Source: CAYUVH01 sp964448135 (GTDB taxonomy: Bacteria; Verrucomicrobiota; Verrucomicrobiia; Limisphaerales; UBA8199). From it: a stretch of DNA of 64,000 bases. The DNA is taken from the NCBI GenBank assembly GCA_964448135.1, contig CAYUVH010000044.1:3735-67734 (forward strand), written 5' to 3'. The notes under the pieces are model-generated. The model saw only the letters and a program-made list of their open reading frames with translations. It did no database searches and had not been told where the DNA came from. Positions within the stretch are counted from its first letter, which is position 1. The number at the start of each line of letters is the position of its first letter. A program made the position numbers and the translations under genes. Below are positions 50,107-60,600 of the stretch, piece by piece.

Positions 50107-51120
50107 TCAGAACGTCACCAAATCCAGGAGGGTCGTGCCGTGCGCGGCCAGTTCCCAGTGGCTGCCTTTGCGGACCACCAGTTTGCGCGCCGGATTTTTC
50201 TTGTACTCGGCTTCATTGACGGAGAGGAGCTGGTATTTGGTTTTCCCTTTGATCTCGGATGCGGCGCGCGGGATGACTTCGAAGGGTATGCCGTTGAAGT
50301 TTAGGGCGAGTTCGTAACCAGCCACGCCCTGCTTTTCGGCCATGGGATTGGGTTTGATCAGCTCGGGATAGCGCTTGAGCCAGGGGAAGGAAGTGGAGCG
50401 CACGAGCACGCGGCAGAGTTCGGTCTGGGATTTGATATTGTTCAGGAGGCTCAACTTGGAGCCCGGGGTGTTGGCGTCCACGAGAATGACGCGCGGGTCG
50501 AGGCCGAGGAGGTTCTGGCCGTTCCATTCGCCGTGGTCGTTGCGCTGGCCCGGGGCGGTTTTATTGTGGTAGGCGGAAAAGCGATCGCTGACGAGGAGGT
50601 TCAACTCGAAGTGCACGTGAGCGCGATCCTTCGAAATGCCCTCGCGCGTGTTGGCCGTGCGGCCCATAGTGGCGATGGTTTCGCCGGCTTTCACGGACTG
50701 GCCGATTTTCAAACCGGACCGGACTTCGCTTAAATGGCCGTAGAGCGAATAGATGTCCACGCCTTCGATGACATGGCGCAGCACGATGTAATTGCCGTAA
50801 TTGGAGAGCGAGGGCTTCGTGTTGATGTAGGCGACGGTTCCGTCGGCGGTGGCCATGACGGGGTCGGTGGGTTCGCCGCGTTTGTCGCGTTGCTGGCAGC
50901 GGATGTCGAGGCCTTCGTGCATCTGCCAGCCATCGCTGCGGACGCAGCCGAACGTGCCGGACGTCCAGGTTTTGCCGACGGTGCCGACGAAGAACTTCTC
51001 CTCGCCGCCTTTTTCGAGCAGGGATTTGTTGGCGGTAGGGAAACGAAAGGCCTGCGCGAGGCTGGAGTCATGGCCAAGGAGGAAGGCAAGCAAAAGCAGG
51101 GTACAACAGCGCGTGATCAT
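50107..51120 (-). CDS. Secreted M23-family metallopeptidase
   Basis: A 337-residue exported protein with signal peptide MITRCCTLLLLAFLLGHDSS. The LytM/M23 fold is visible: first zinc ligands in GWQMHEGLDIRCQQRDKRG (HxxxD), KAGETIATMGRT in the strand region, and HVHFEL as the HxH motif. M23 enzymes cut peptidoglycan crosslinks or act as amidase activators. An extra C-terminal domain of about 150 residues is unassigned. ATG 51118-51120 was preferred over a start 60 codons earlier. Confidence 0.88.
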   Translation of the reverse strand: MITRCCTLLLLAFLLGHDSSLAQAFRFPTANKSLLEKGGEEKFFVGTVGKTWTSGTFGCVRSDGWQMHEGLDIRCQQRDKRGEPTDPVMATADGTVAYINTKPSLSNYGNYIVLRHVIEGVDIYSLYGHLSEVRSGLKIGQSVKAGETIATMGRTANTREGISKDRAHVHFELNLLVSDRFSAYHNKTAPGQRNDHGEWNGQNLLGLDPRVILVDANTPGSKLSLLNNIKSQTELCRVLVRSTSFPWLKRYPELIKPNPMAEKQGVAGYELALNFNGIPFEVIPRAASEIKGKTKYQLLSVNEAEYKKNPARKLVVRKGSHWELAAHGTTLLDLVTF

Positions 51121-51190
51121 GCGGTAAAAGCCGGTGCGGGAGAGCCCGGTCAGCAGCGGAACATCGGTAATGGGACGGCGCAGCCCCGGC

Positions 51191-51739
51191 TCACAGGCTT
51201 GGCTCCCGGTCCAGCTTGCTGCCGTATTCCTCGACGTCGTTGTTGATGCCGATGACGATCTGGTCCACCTCCTCGCGGGTGGCGTCCGGGGTGAAATCAA
51301 TGATGCCGTTGGTGATGATCTTGGAAATGAGGGGCGCCCCCAGCCAGCGGTTGTTGGTCATCGGCTCGCCGAAGCAGGCAAAGATCGCGAGGTGACTTCC
51401 CCGGTTGGCGGCGGTGGCCTGTTCCAGCACGCGCGTGCCCACATGGCCGTATTCGAGACGCAGGGCAAAGCCGCCCGTGGCGTCATAGATCTTCGCGTGC
51501 GCCAACTGGTTTTCCAGGAGCAGGGGGTATTTCTCGACGTTAAGCCGCAACGGCGATTTTTTCATGATCTCGATCTGCTGGCTGCGGTCCGTGCCGTCGG
51601 GCGGCACTTCGAGGTGAACGCGCAGGACACAGAACTGCTTTTTCTTTTTGGCCTCGGGGTCGGTTTTGCAACCGATGATCAGCCCCAGGGCCAGCAGCAT
51701 CGCCAAATAGAGATTGAATCGCCGCCAATGAGCGTTCAT
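51191..51739 (-). CDS. Lipoprotein with SecD P1-head-like domain
   Basis: A 182-residue lipoprotein: MNAHWRRFNLYLAMLLALG then LIIGC as lipobox. The domain has MKKSPLRLNVEKYPLLLENQL, ATGGFALRLEYGHVGTRVL and HLAIFACFGEPM, reminiscent of the periplasmic P1 head of SecD (strand, helix, RLAIVLD-like strand). It lacks the SecD membrane part, so a separate function is likely. Stop at 51191. Longer frames upstream overlap the glycoside hydrolase gene and are not real. Confidence 0.68.
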   Translation of the reverse strand: MNAHWRRFNLYLAMLLALGLIIGCKTDPEAKKKKQFCVLRVHLEVPPDGTDRSQQIEIMKKSPLRLNVEKYPLLLENQLAHAKIYDATGGFALRLEYGHVGTRVLEQATAANRGSHLAIFACFGEPMTNNRWLGAPLISKIITNGIIDFTPDATREEVDQIVIGINNDVEEYGSKLDREPSL

Positions 51740-51781
51740 AGTGCGCCAAGCAATCGCATCGAGCGGATTTTGTAAAGAAAT

Positions 51782-51898
51782 ATGAGCAAGCAATCGAATA
51801 AGGTTCAGAAACGTGCGCGTCGCAAGGCTTATCTCAAGCGCCGCAATACGACAGCCAAAACCAAAAAGGGCGGGGCCAAGAAGGCCGCTGCCGCCTAG
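51782..51898 (+). CDS. 38-residue highly basic small protein
   Basis: Reads MSKQSNKVQKRARRKAYLKR, then RNTTAKTKKGGAKKAAAA. About half the residues are Lys, Arg or Ala; it resembles the small basic ribosome- or nucleic-acid-associated proteins I recall from Verrucomicrobia. The start follows an A-rich stretch with only a weak ribosome site. Its TAG (51896-51898) overlaps by two bases the TAG of the opposing glycoside hydrolase gene (51895-51897), a tight convergent pair. Confidence 0.68.
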   Translation: MSKQSNKVQKRARRKAYLKRRNTTAKTKKGGAKKAAAA

Positions 51899-53910
51899 TT
51901 GCTTTCCCGGTTGGCCACCGCCTGGAGCCACAGGCGGCAGACCAATCGCTTGCCGGGGTCGGTGGATTTTCCATATTCCTGGAGGACGGCCTGGAGGCCG
52001 TTGAAGAGCTTCTCTCCGGTTTCCTTGTAAGACTGCATCGCGGCCGCTTCGGCAGGCTCGGTGAGGGGTTTGATGGAACCGGACTGGATGAGCTTCTTCC
52101 GCTGTTCGGCCTGTAAGAGGCATTCAGCGGCCAGGCGGGCATGGCCGGCTTCGTAGGTGTCGTTCCAGCCGTTATCCTCGAGCCGCTGCGCGAAGAAGCG
52201 TAACTGCGCCGGGCGCTTGTCCTCATCCTTTGATCTTCCAGGGGGTCTGGTTTTCGGAGCGGAGTAGAGTTTCCCTCCGCCGGTCTTGCCATCGCCCAGA
52301 GTGATTTCGATCGTCGCGAAATCCGGGATCTTCTCGTACGGAAGAAAGATGGATTTGGCGTCGAACTGTTTCCATTTGCTGCCATTGACACGTACGCCCG
52401 TGACCGGTCCGCAGCCACGGGTTTGCAGCATGAGCCGCTTTTTCCCGAAGCGCACCGGGTCGCATTGGTCGAGCTCGGTAACGTCGGCGGGGATGTGGGG
52501 ATTCAACTGCAGGCCCGCTGCGGTATAACGGTATTCGAACAGTCCTCGCATAAACCCGGCCGCGGGTCCCAGGGTATCGTAGCAAAGATTGATCGGCTGG
52601 TTCGGTTGATAAACCTCGCTGCCGCGGTGGGTGAGAGGATTGTCCATCCGGAACTTGTCCGCGAAGGTTAGCAGGCGGCGCATTGAGCGGCGGGCGTCTT
52701 CGTATTGGCCGAGGCGATAGTAAGCGAGCATCATGCGCGCTTCGCAGGTGGACCAATGCCCGCCGTTCACCCAGGTGCCATAAGCCCACAGGCCCTCGGG
52801 CTTTTCATACATATCGTCGTAGGTGGGATAGTTTGGGAGGATGAAGTCGTAGGGGCGAAGTTCCGGAATGGAGGCGATTTTTTTGAAGATGCGTTCCGCC
52901 TGGGCGTCGTCCGCCACGCGAAAAGCGATGGCGTCGTGATTGGGAGAGGCCTCGAAATAGCCGTGCTCGGCCGCGCCATACACGCCGTGCTTTACGCCGT
53001 CCGGATCGAGCGACCGGATCAAATAACCTTCGTCGGTGGTGACGTTGCGCAGACCCTCGCGCGCCTTCTGGCTCTGGGAAATGTAAACGGACGCCTGATT
53101 CGATTTGCCGGCGAGCTTCTCCAATTCGGCGAGGCGTTCGAGGGCGGCGATGTAGGTGACCGATAGACCGGTGAGGTAGGCCTGGCCGTAACTGCCGTCC
53201 GGCTTTTTCCAGCCGGCGTAACTGGGCGCGAGCAGATTGCCCGCCGGGCCGGCGAGGAAAAGGTTGTTGGTCGGATCGCGGCGACTTTCGATAAACGCGG
53301 CGCTGCGCTCGAGTTTTGGGAGATAGTGGGCAATTGCTTTTTGATCGCGGCTGATGAGGAGAAGTTCCGACTGCATGAGGACGCCCGCCGCCGTGAATTC
53401 CATGCCCCAGTCGTGGATTTGGACGCGGCCATCGCCCTGGCGATAGACGATCCAGCCCGGGCGCGCGGCATCGCAGAGGCACCCATCGGGAGCGACCCAA
53501 TCGAAGGGAGCGGCCGCACCGACACGATGCCCGTCGCCCATCTGATCGAACCACAAGTCCTGAGAATTCTGAAGGAATGTGAGGTACGGTTCCTGGAGGA
53601 AAGGCAGGATGGCATAGGTGGTGCCGTAGGAGTTCTGGATCCACCAAGCGTCCCAAGTCGGGCCTTCCACGAGACCATTCCATTTCGGCTCGTAGAGCAT
53701 CGAGAGGTTTTGAAGTTCCGGATCGGGCGCGAACATTCTTCGCGAAATCTCGAGCAAGCGCAGATGTTCGACGTTGCCGCGGCCAAGATAATGCCGACCC
53801 TGGAAGACATTCCCGACAATCAAAGGAGCGTTCGGACTATTGGTTGCCGCCGTTGATGACCAGACCAGGGTAAAAACCCACGCGGTCAGGATCGCAATTC
53901 GATTTTGCAT
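51895..53910 (-). CDS. Secreted MGH1-type / GH63-like glycoside hydrolase
   Basis: A 671-residue exported protein with an (alpha/alpha)6-barrel-like sequence: VEGPTWDAWWIQNSYGTTYAI, QGDGRVQIHDWGMEFTAAGVL, WAYGTWVNGGHWSTCEARMML and GPAAGFMRGLFEYRYTAAGLQL. This fits the MGH1/trehalase-like superfamily that includes GH37, GH63 and GH15-like enzymes; the substrate is unknown. A C-terminal helical tail of about 100 residues follows a RPPGRSKDEDKRP linker. The ATG at 53908-53910 puts the signal peptide (IAILTAWVFTLVWSSTAA) at the start. Confidence 0.82.
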   Translation of the reverse strand: MQNRIAILTAWVFTLVWSSTAATNSPNAPLIVGNVFQGRHYLGRGNVEHLRLLEISRRMFAPDPELQNLSMLYEPKWNGLVEGPTWDAWWIQNSYGTTYAILPFLQEPYLTFLQNSQDLWFDQMGDGHRVGAAAPFDWVAPDGCLCDAARPGWIVYRQGDGRVQIHDWGMEFTAAGVLMQSELLLISRDQKAIAHYLPKLERSAAFIESRRDPTNNLFLAGPAGNLLAPSYAGWKKPDGSYGQAYLTGLSVTYIAALERLAELEKLAGKSNQASVYISQSQKAREGLRNVTTDEGYLIRSLDPDGVKHGVYGAAEHGYFEASPNHDAIAFRVADDAQAERIFKKIASIPELRPYDFILPNYPTYDDMYEKPEGLWAYGTWVNGGHWSTCEARMMLAYYRLGQYEDARRSMRRLLTFADKFRMDNPLTHRGSEVYQPNQPINLCYDTLGPAAGFMRGLFEYRYTAAGLQLNPHIPADVTELDQCDPVRFGKKRLMLQTRGCGPVTGVRVNGSKWKQFDAKSIFLPYEKIPDFATIEITLGDGKTGGGKLYSAPKTRPPGRSKDEDKRPAQLRFFAQRLEDNGWNDTYEAGHARLAAECLLQAEQRKKLIQSGSIKPLTEPAEAAAMQSYKETGEKLFNGLQAVLQEYGKSTDPGKRLVCRLWLQAVANRESN

Positions 53911-54000
53911 TGGAGTGAGGCTGGTCGGAGAGGAATGATCGGTCAAGCGGCGAGACCGCCGGCAATTACCAGGATTTCCCGGGGCGTCTCATTTTTTTTT

Positions 54001-54030
54001 GGTTTGACTGGGTTTGACTGGGTTTGACTG
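54001..54030. repeat. Three tandem 10-bp units GGTTTGACTG
   Basis: Three exact copies follow a run of nine T (53992-54000). The period equals one helical turn and the core TGAC matches the array at 25192-25295. It lies upstream of the minus-strand glycoside hydrolase gene. Confidence 0.75.
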
Positions 54031-54143
54031 GAACTGGTCTGAGCCAAAAGGGGTTGACTTGGGAAGTGCGACTGGCACAGCCGCCATTTTTCCGATTTTG
54101 CGCATATATTCATCATGCCAATTGGGCGTAAGGATAGAAAGGG

Positions 54144-54168
54144 CACATGGACAAAGGCTGTCCATGTG
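54144..54168. promoter_or_regulatory. CACATGGACA palindrome, copy of the 26090 element
   Basis: CACATGGACA, AAGGC, TGTCCATGTG: perfect 10-bp arms. Compared with 26090-26114, one arm base changed and its partner changed with it; flanking GGG before and AAAA after are kept. No gene starts nearby on either strand that I can support, and 53911-54511 holds no convincing gene. Confidence 0.65.
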
Positions 54169-54378
54169 AAAAGAATTCGTTGAAGCAGGCGGCGCATTTT
54201 CCAAGGACAATAGCGAAATGCCAATGCTGCGGTATTATTCTCCTCGACCCGGAACGCTGTAAGCACACCGCGACAAGCGCGTTACGCTCCGAACGGGCTG
54301 AGGCTGGTGAAACTCAGGAACGCGTCCGTTCCGCGAGTGACGCCCGTGGCCGAAGGATGGAAGGTGGTGGTATAAGCC

Positions 54379-54411
54379 CTAAAAAGCAAAAGGCCGGGTT
54401 CCAACCCGGCC
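54379..54411 (-). terminator. Rho-independent terminator of the beta-helix genes
   Basis: GGCCGGGTT, 2 bases, AACCCGGCC form a 9-bp perfect stem; on the minus strand it is followed by TTTTGCTTTTTAG. It lies 100 bases after the stop codon at 54512. Confidence 0.7.
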
Positions 54412-54511
54412 TCGCCAACACACTACGATGAGAACACACTTAAAATCTTATCGTGATTAAACCATACAACGGATGCCGAAAACGGCCAGTCACCAATACT
54501 GGGGACAGCGC

Positions 54512-57500
54512 CTACGGTTGGATTCCGATGCGGTAGAAATAAGGACCGCCGTTAGTGGCAGTGGGGTCAGTGTACCTGGTGGCTACTGGCTGGCCGACGA
54601 GGTTGCTGGCCAGCAGTGAGAAAACCGGTGGCGCATCGAGATCAGTGGCGCGCTGGAGGAAGTACGTTTTCCCAGTCACGCTCTGCCAGACGACCTGGAA
54701 GCCGGAGACCGTGTTCGTGGGAGGGAGCAGGCGAAGGACGGACAGGGCATTGGTGGGATTGGTACCTGCGACCCATTCCTGAAGCGTAGTGAAGGCATCG
54801 CCGTCAGGGTCGCTACTGAATACCAGCGGATCGCCGGGGTTTAGCCCGTGATCGAGAAACCAATTGGTGCCCACGGCGGCGATCAGGTTGAATTCGAATG
54901 CGCCGATGTCAATTCGGGCCACGCCGTTTCCATCTCCATCGAGAGGCCGCGCCGCTCCGGCCAGATCGTTGGAGGTTCCGAAGGTGAAACTATTGCTGAG
55001 TCCGGCATCAATGCAGGGAGACCCAAATTTCAACTCGAAGGCACCCCCGGGCGCGTTGACAAAGAGGGGATCGCTGCCGACGCCGCCTGAGCCGGCTGAC
55101 GGGGTGGTGCAGCAATAGCTGAAGAAAGGCGAGCCGGCCCAGTTCGGACCGCTGGGCGAGGTGTTAAAGTAGATGATCGTGTTGTTGAGCGTCCCGCTGT
55201 ATATCCCGCCACCACTGGTGGCGGCCGAATTACTGGCTACCGTGCAATTGAACAGCCCCGACTGATACGCGCCACCGCCGCTCGCCGCGGCTTTATTTCC
55301 AATGATCAGGCAATTGAAATTCGTGCTCTGATAGGAGCCGCCGCCGTAGCCGGTACCGGAACCAGTTCCACTGTTTGTGCCCGCGGCGTTGTTCAGAAGG
55401 ATACAATTGTAGTTTGTGCCCAGGCAGGTGCCGGCACCATTGCCTGAAGCTCCGCCCCCGAAAGGAGTGGTCGCATTGGCTTTCACCAGGCAGTTGGAAA
55501 GAATACATTGATAAGCGCCCGCGCCGTTCACGTAAGCGCCAACCAGGTTGTTGCTGAGCGAGCAATTATATAAAACGGAACTGTAAGCGCCGCCCCCGCC
55601 TCCGCTAATGCCCTGCACGGAATTTCCACTCAGCGCGCAACTCCACAGCACAGCGGATCGCACCGCCCCGCCCAAAAAGCCGGTGTTGCCAGTGAATGTG
55701 CAGTTGTAGAGCGTTCCGCCGTAAGCGCCGCCGCCACCACCACTGGTACCGACCGCGGAATTGGCGCTAAAATTGCAATTGCTCACACTGGCGCCCTCTT
55801 CACACCAAATCCCACCGCCGCTCATCTCCTGCAGTACGTTTCCGGAGTTTCTCGCCTTGCCGCCGCTCAGAGTGAATCCGGTCAACAACGCGTCACGGCC
55901 CACGTATGCGCAGCGCATTTGTGTTCCGCCCATGATGGTCGTGGCCGACGGGCCGTTTACGCTCAGGAGTGTGACCGTGTCGGGCACCAGGACACGGTTG
56001 GTTTGCAGTCCGTAGACCACGGCGCCGCCAACGTTATACACTCCGTTGCTCACCAGGACGATGTCCCCCATCTGGGCCACGTTCAAGGCATCTTGAATGT
56101 TGGTTGCCGCGGTGCTCCAGCTGGAATAAGGCGGGGCGGGCGCGGCATTGACGGGTTTGACATGGTGAATCTCCTGCTGGGCCACTTGCACAAGCGTGGT
56201 GGTTGAGAAAGCCTGGCCGGGGCCCGCATAGTAAGCAGTGAGTTGCACAGTATACGAGCCAGGCAGAGCCCACGCGTGGCTGACGGCGTTCTGGTTGGTG
56301 ATGCGAACGCCATCGCCGAAGTCCCACCAGTAGAACGCGGCGCAGGCGCTTACGCCGCCCTTGAACGAAAGCGGGAACAGCGCGGCGCAATTGGTATAAT
56401 TGACCCGCACCGCGGGCGCATTTTCAAGCGATGGGCTGTATTCATATGCCCCCACGTCAAAGCTCGTCAGGGCGTCGCCATTTCCGTCGATGGCCCGAAA
56501 GACGCCGCGAATGTCGTTTGTGTAGCGAGTGCTCAAGTCCGCCCCGGTATCGATGCAAGGCGAGCCGCAATTCAACTGATAGAACCCGTTAGGCCAGTCC
56601 AGGAGGGTGGGGGGATTCGTGAAGCTGGCGGAGCCGCCCACCAGTGGAAACAAACAGCAGTGATCATAAACGCCGCCCGCCCAGTTGTTGACCCCGGAAG
56701 GCGAGGTGTTGAAATAGATGATGCAGTTGGTGTAATACCCGAGAATGTCGTTGCCATGCACGCCGCCGCCGTCGTTGGCGTTGTTGCCCACCACGGTGCA
56801 GTTGTAAAGCGTCCCGGAATAGGCACCGCCACCCCGCAGGCCGCTGTTGCCGGCAATGACGCAATTATAATTGTCGGACCGGTAAGTCCCGCCGCCATAC
56901 GCCTGATTTCCGGAAACAGGTCCCGTGACGATATTGCTGATGATGATGCAGTTGTAGTTGGTGCCGAAGGCGGTGCCCCCACCGGCCGGGGTGCAGGTGT
57001 TCCGGCTGACCAGGCAGTTGCGCAGCACGCATTGATACGAGGCACCGCCGTTCGCGGAAGAGTTGTCGGTCAAAGTGCAATTCCACAGCGAAGCGCCCCG
57101 GACAGCACCACCTACCTGGCCGGAGTTTTGCGCGAGGGTGCAGTTGTAGAGTGTGCCGCCATAGACACCACCTCCGCCGCCGGAGCCGCTGTTCGCCGCT
57201 GTGTTCTTCCGGATGATGCAATTCGTGACCACGCCGCCGTTTTCGCACCAAATCCCGCCGCCGCTCATTTCCTTGATGGCGTCACCGCTGGTGGCCGTCA
57301 GCCCATCGCGGAGGGTGAAGCCGCTGAGTACGCTGTTGCTGCCGACATAGACGCAACGGGTCAGCGAGCCGCCGGAAATCGTCGTGAGGAGCGGGCCGTT
57401 CACACTCGCGAGCAAAATGCCATTGGTGAGCACCACTCGGTTTGCTTCCACGCCGTAAATCACCCTGCCACCCAGGCTGTAAACGCCATTGGTCACCAGA

Positions 57501-57682
57501 ACCTGATCGCCGCTGGCAGCAGCATCGACGGCGTCCTGAAGATTGGTTGCTGCCGTAGCCCAGCTTGCGAAAGGAGGCGTCGCGTTGGGACTGGCGAGAT
57601 CCACAAAGTGGTCGGTCGCATACATCTGGATGGCGCTGCTGGACAGGAGGGTGAGCGCCATCAGCAAAGATCGCGGTTTCAC
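54512..57682 (-). CDS. Giant secreted parallel beta-helix protein with choice-of-anchor Q and PKD modules
   Basis: A 1056-residue exported protein built as two similar halves. Each half starts with a segment like FASWATAATNLQDAVDAAASGDQVL, continues with right-handed beta-helix coils (GGGIWCENGGVVTNCIIRKN, GGGVYGGTLYNCTLAQNSG) and closes with a choice-of-anchor Q stretch (GSPCIDTGADLS, FDVGAYEYS). A PKD domain (FYWWDFGDGVRITNQN) joins the halves. The C-terminus has NWFLDHGLNPGDPLVF, TTLQEWVAGTNPTN and ends GGPYFYRIGIQP. Such proteins bind or degrade polysaccharide or act as adhesins; no catalytic residues are evident. It lies 15 bases after its longer paralogue. Confidence 0.9.
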   Translation of the reverse strand: MKPRSLLMALTLLSSSAIQMYATDHFVDLASPNATPPFASWATAATNLQDAVDAAASGDQVLVTNGVYSLGGRVIYGVEANRVVLTNGILLASVNGPLLTTISGGSLTRCVYVGSNSVLSGFTLRDGLTATSGDAIKEMSGGGIWCENGGVVTNCIIRKNTAANSGSGGGGGVYGGTLYNCTLAQNSGQVGGAVRGASLWNCTLTDNSSANGGASYQCVLRNCLVSRNTCTPAGGGTAFGTNYNCIIISNIVTGPVSGNQAYGGGTYRSDNYNCVIAGNSGLRGGGAYSGTLYNCTVVGNNANDGGGVHGNDILGYYTNCIIYFNTSPSGVNNWAGGVYDHCCLFPLVGGSASFTNPPTLLDWPNGFYQLNCGSPCIDTGADLSTRYTNDIRGVFRAIDGNGDALTSFDVGAYEYSPSLENAPAVRVNYTNCAALFPLSFKGGVSACAAFYWWDFGDGVRITNQNAVSHAWALPGSYTVQLTAYYAGPGQAFSTTTLVQVAQQEIHHVKPVNAAPAPPYSSWSTAATNIQDALNVAQMGDIVLVSNGVYNVGGAVVYGLQTNRVLVPDTVTLLSVNGPSATTIMGGTQMRCAYVGRDALLTGFTLSGGKARNSGNVLQEMSGGGIWCEEGASVSNCNFSANSAVGTSGGGGGAYGGTLYNCTFTGNTGFLGGAVRSAVLWSCALSGNSVQGISGGGGGAYSSVLYNCSLSNNLVGAYVNGAGAYQCILSNCLVKANATTPFGGGASGNGAGTCLGTNYNCILLNNAAGTNSGTGSGTGYGGGSYQSTNFNCLIIGNKAAASGGGAYQSGLFNCTVASNSAATSGGGIYSGTLNNTIIYFNTSPSGPNWAGSPFFSYCCTTPSAGSGGVGSDPLFVNAPGGAFELKFGSPCIDAGLSNSFTFGTSNDLAGAARPLDGDGNGVARIDIGAFEFNLIAAVGTNWFLDHGLNPGDPLVFSSDPDGDAFTTLQEWVAGTNPTNALSVLRLLPPTNTVSGFQVVWQSVTGKTYFLQRATDLDAPPVFSLLASNLVGQPVATRYTDPTATNGGPYFYRIGIQP

Positions 57683-57697
57683 AAATACTCTTCGTGC

Positions 57698-60600
57698 TTA
57701 CGGTTGCACGCCGACTCGATAAAAATAAGGGCCGCCGTTTGTGGCGGTCGTGTCGGCGTACATGGTGGTGTCTGGCAGGCCCGGCAGGTTGCTGGCCAGC
57801 AGAGAAAAGGGCGGCTCAACACTTAGATTGGTGCCGCGCAGCAGGAGGTAGCTTTTGCCGACCACACTCTGCCAGATCACGGTGACGCCGGTGACCGCAT
57901 TGGAGGATGAGAGCATCTGGAGGGCGGAGAGAGTGTTGGTGGGGTCGGTGCCGGCGATCCATTCCTGGAGGGTAGTCAAGCCGTCGGTGTCCGGATCGCC
58001 GCCGAAGACGAGCGGATCGTTGGGATTCAGGCCGTGATCGAGGAACCAATTGGTACCGATCGTGGCGACGAGGTTGAATTCGTAAGCGCCGATGTCGAAC
58101 TTCGCCACGGCGTCGCCGTTGCCATCCAGGGGCCGGAAGTTGCCTTCCAAGTCGCTGCCCGGCAGTGTCGCCATATTGGTGCCGGCGTCGATGGCGGGTG
58201 AGCCGAAGCGCAAGTGCAGGTCGCCCGCGGGCAGGTTCACGAACAGCGGATCGTTCGTGAGGTTCCGGCTGGTCGGGGTCGGGACTGGCGTGGCGATGCA
58301 ATTAACGCCGAGGAGGGAGCCGGCCCAATTTGGTCCGCTGCCGGTGGCGGTGTTGGAATAGATAACGGTATTGTAGGCCGTGATGATGTTGGGCGCATAA
58401 AAGCCGCCGCCGGTGCCGCTGACGGAGTTGCCCGCGATCGTGCAATTGTAAGGCGTGCTGTAGTAAGCGCCGCCGCCATACCCGTAGGACTGGTTCCCGG
58501 AGAGGATACAGTTGTAGAGCACGTCGCAGTATGAACCGCCGCCCTGGCTGGCGATGTTGCCCGTCAGGACGCAGTTCCAAAGGGTATTCGAAGCCGAGCC
58601 GCCGCCGAAATCGGAGCGGTTGTTGGCGAGCGTGGAATTGTAAAGAGTGCTCAAGAACGCGCCACCACCAGTGCCGCCCGAGCCTCCTCCTCCGCTGCCG
58701 TAATTTCCGGCGACCGTGCAGTTGTAAAGGGTGCTGCGGGCCGCACCGCTGCCGAAAGTAATATCGAGCGATGTCCAGTTGCTGACGAGGGTGCAGCGGT
58801 ACAAAGTGCCGCCAAAAACCGCGCCGCCGAAAGCACTATTCGTAAAGCCAAAGGAATTATTCGTAAAGAGACAGTCGTAGAAAGTTCCCTGGTACGCGCC
58901 GCCGCCGTGGTACTGGGCGCGATTGCCCGTCACGATGCAATTGCTCACGACGCCACCGGGCTCGCACCACAGGCCGCCGCCGCTGCGGTCGTTGATCGCG
59001 TCTCCGGTGAACGAGGTGATGCCGCCCTTGAGGGTGAACCCAATCAAAAACGAATTGCTGCCCACGAACGCCGCGCGGCGCGGGGTCGGGGATGGTTGAA
59101 TCACGGTTGCGTCCGGCCCGTTGACGCTGCGTAACACCACGGCGTTCGACAACACAACGCTATTAGAGAGCGAGCCAGTCACGGCCAGGCCAGTGCCTGT
59201 GTAAACACCGTTTGTGACCAGCACGAGCCGGCCCGGGGTGGTGCCGGCGGCAATGGCTTGCTGCAGACTGGTTGCTGCGGTGGCCCAATTTGTGTAGGGA
59301 GGGATCGGTGAGGGATTGCTTACATCTGCGTAGTAAACGGGTTGCTGCACCACCTGCACGGTGTTCGTGGCGGAAACCGTTTGGCCGAGGGCAGGGTAGT
59401 AGGCCGAGAGCCGGACGTTGTATGACCCGGGAGCGGTCCAGCCGTGACTCACGTTGTATTGATTGCTGGTCGTGACGCCGTCGCCAAAATCCCACCAGAA
59501 ATATGCGGCGCATCCGCCGATTTGGGCCACGAAGGGCACGACGAAACTCGTAGCAAATGTCGAGAGGCCGAAGACGGAACGGATTCCGACCGTTTGATCC
59601 GCCGCGGGATTGTATTCGTAAGCTCCGCGGTCGTAGTTGGTGATGCTGTCGCTGTTTCCGTCCACTGGCCGCGGCAACCCGCGAAGGTCAGTTGGCAGAT
59701 TGGGCGCTACGACGCCCGCGGTGTCAATGCACGGTGAGCCGCAACGGAGCTGGAACACGCCACCGCCGGGGTCAACAAATACCGGATCATTCGTGATGAT
59801 GGACGGGGACCCGGGGGGAGCAGGGGTCACGCAACTGGACGACATGAAAGGCGTGCCGCTCCAGTTCGAGATGGAATTGAAGTAGATGATGCAGTTGAAG
59901 TGGCTGCCATTATAAACGCCGCCGCCGCTGGTGCTGGCGGAGTTGCCGGTCACGGTGCAATAGAGGAGCGATGCGCTATGGGCGCCGCCACCATTGCCAT
60001 AAAACGAAACCGTGCTGGTGACGGAGTTGCCGTTCAACAGGCAGTTGTAGCCCCAGCTTCCGTAGACACCACCGCCCTCGGCGCCCGCCAGGTTGGCGCT
60101 GACGATGCAGTTGGACAGCATGCCCTGATACGCACCGCCTCCCTGAAAGCTGGCGAAGTTGCCGGACAACACGCAATTGTAATTCGTGCTCTGATAACTT
60201 CCGCCCCCGGACTGCCCGGAGAAATTTCCGGCGAGGGTGCAGGAATAATTGGTGCCCAGGCACGTGCCGGCCCCGGAACCGCTCGCCCCGCCGCCGTTGG
60301 GCGTGGTGGAGTTGGCGCGCACCACGCAATTCGAAAGCAGGCACAGGTATGCCCCGGCGCCATTGCCGTACGCGTTCATGATGTTGTTCGTCAGCGTGCA
60401 GTTGTAGAGAGCTGAGCCATAAGCCCCGCCGCCGTTGAAGGTGCCCGTGTTCGTGAGGAACAGGCTGTTCCAGACTGTGGCCGCGCGGACACCGGCGCCC
60501 AGGTACCCCTTGTTTCCGGTCAGGGTGCAATTATAGAGCGTGCCGCCGTAAACGCCGGCGCCGCCGCCCGGATTTCCGACGGCGCTGTTGCCCGCGATCA

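Noticed and set aside
53943..54266. 107-codon minus-strand frame upstream of the glycoside hydrolase
   Set aside because: It contains the three GGTTTGACTG repeats and the palindrome and has no good ribosome site; treated as intergenic.
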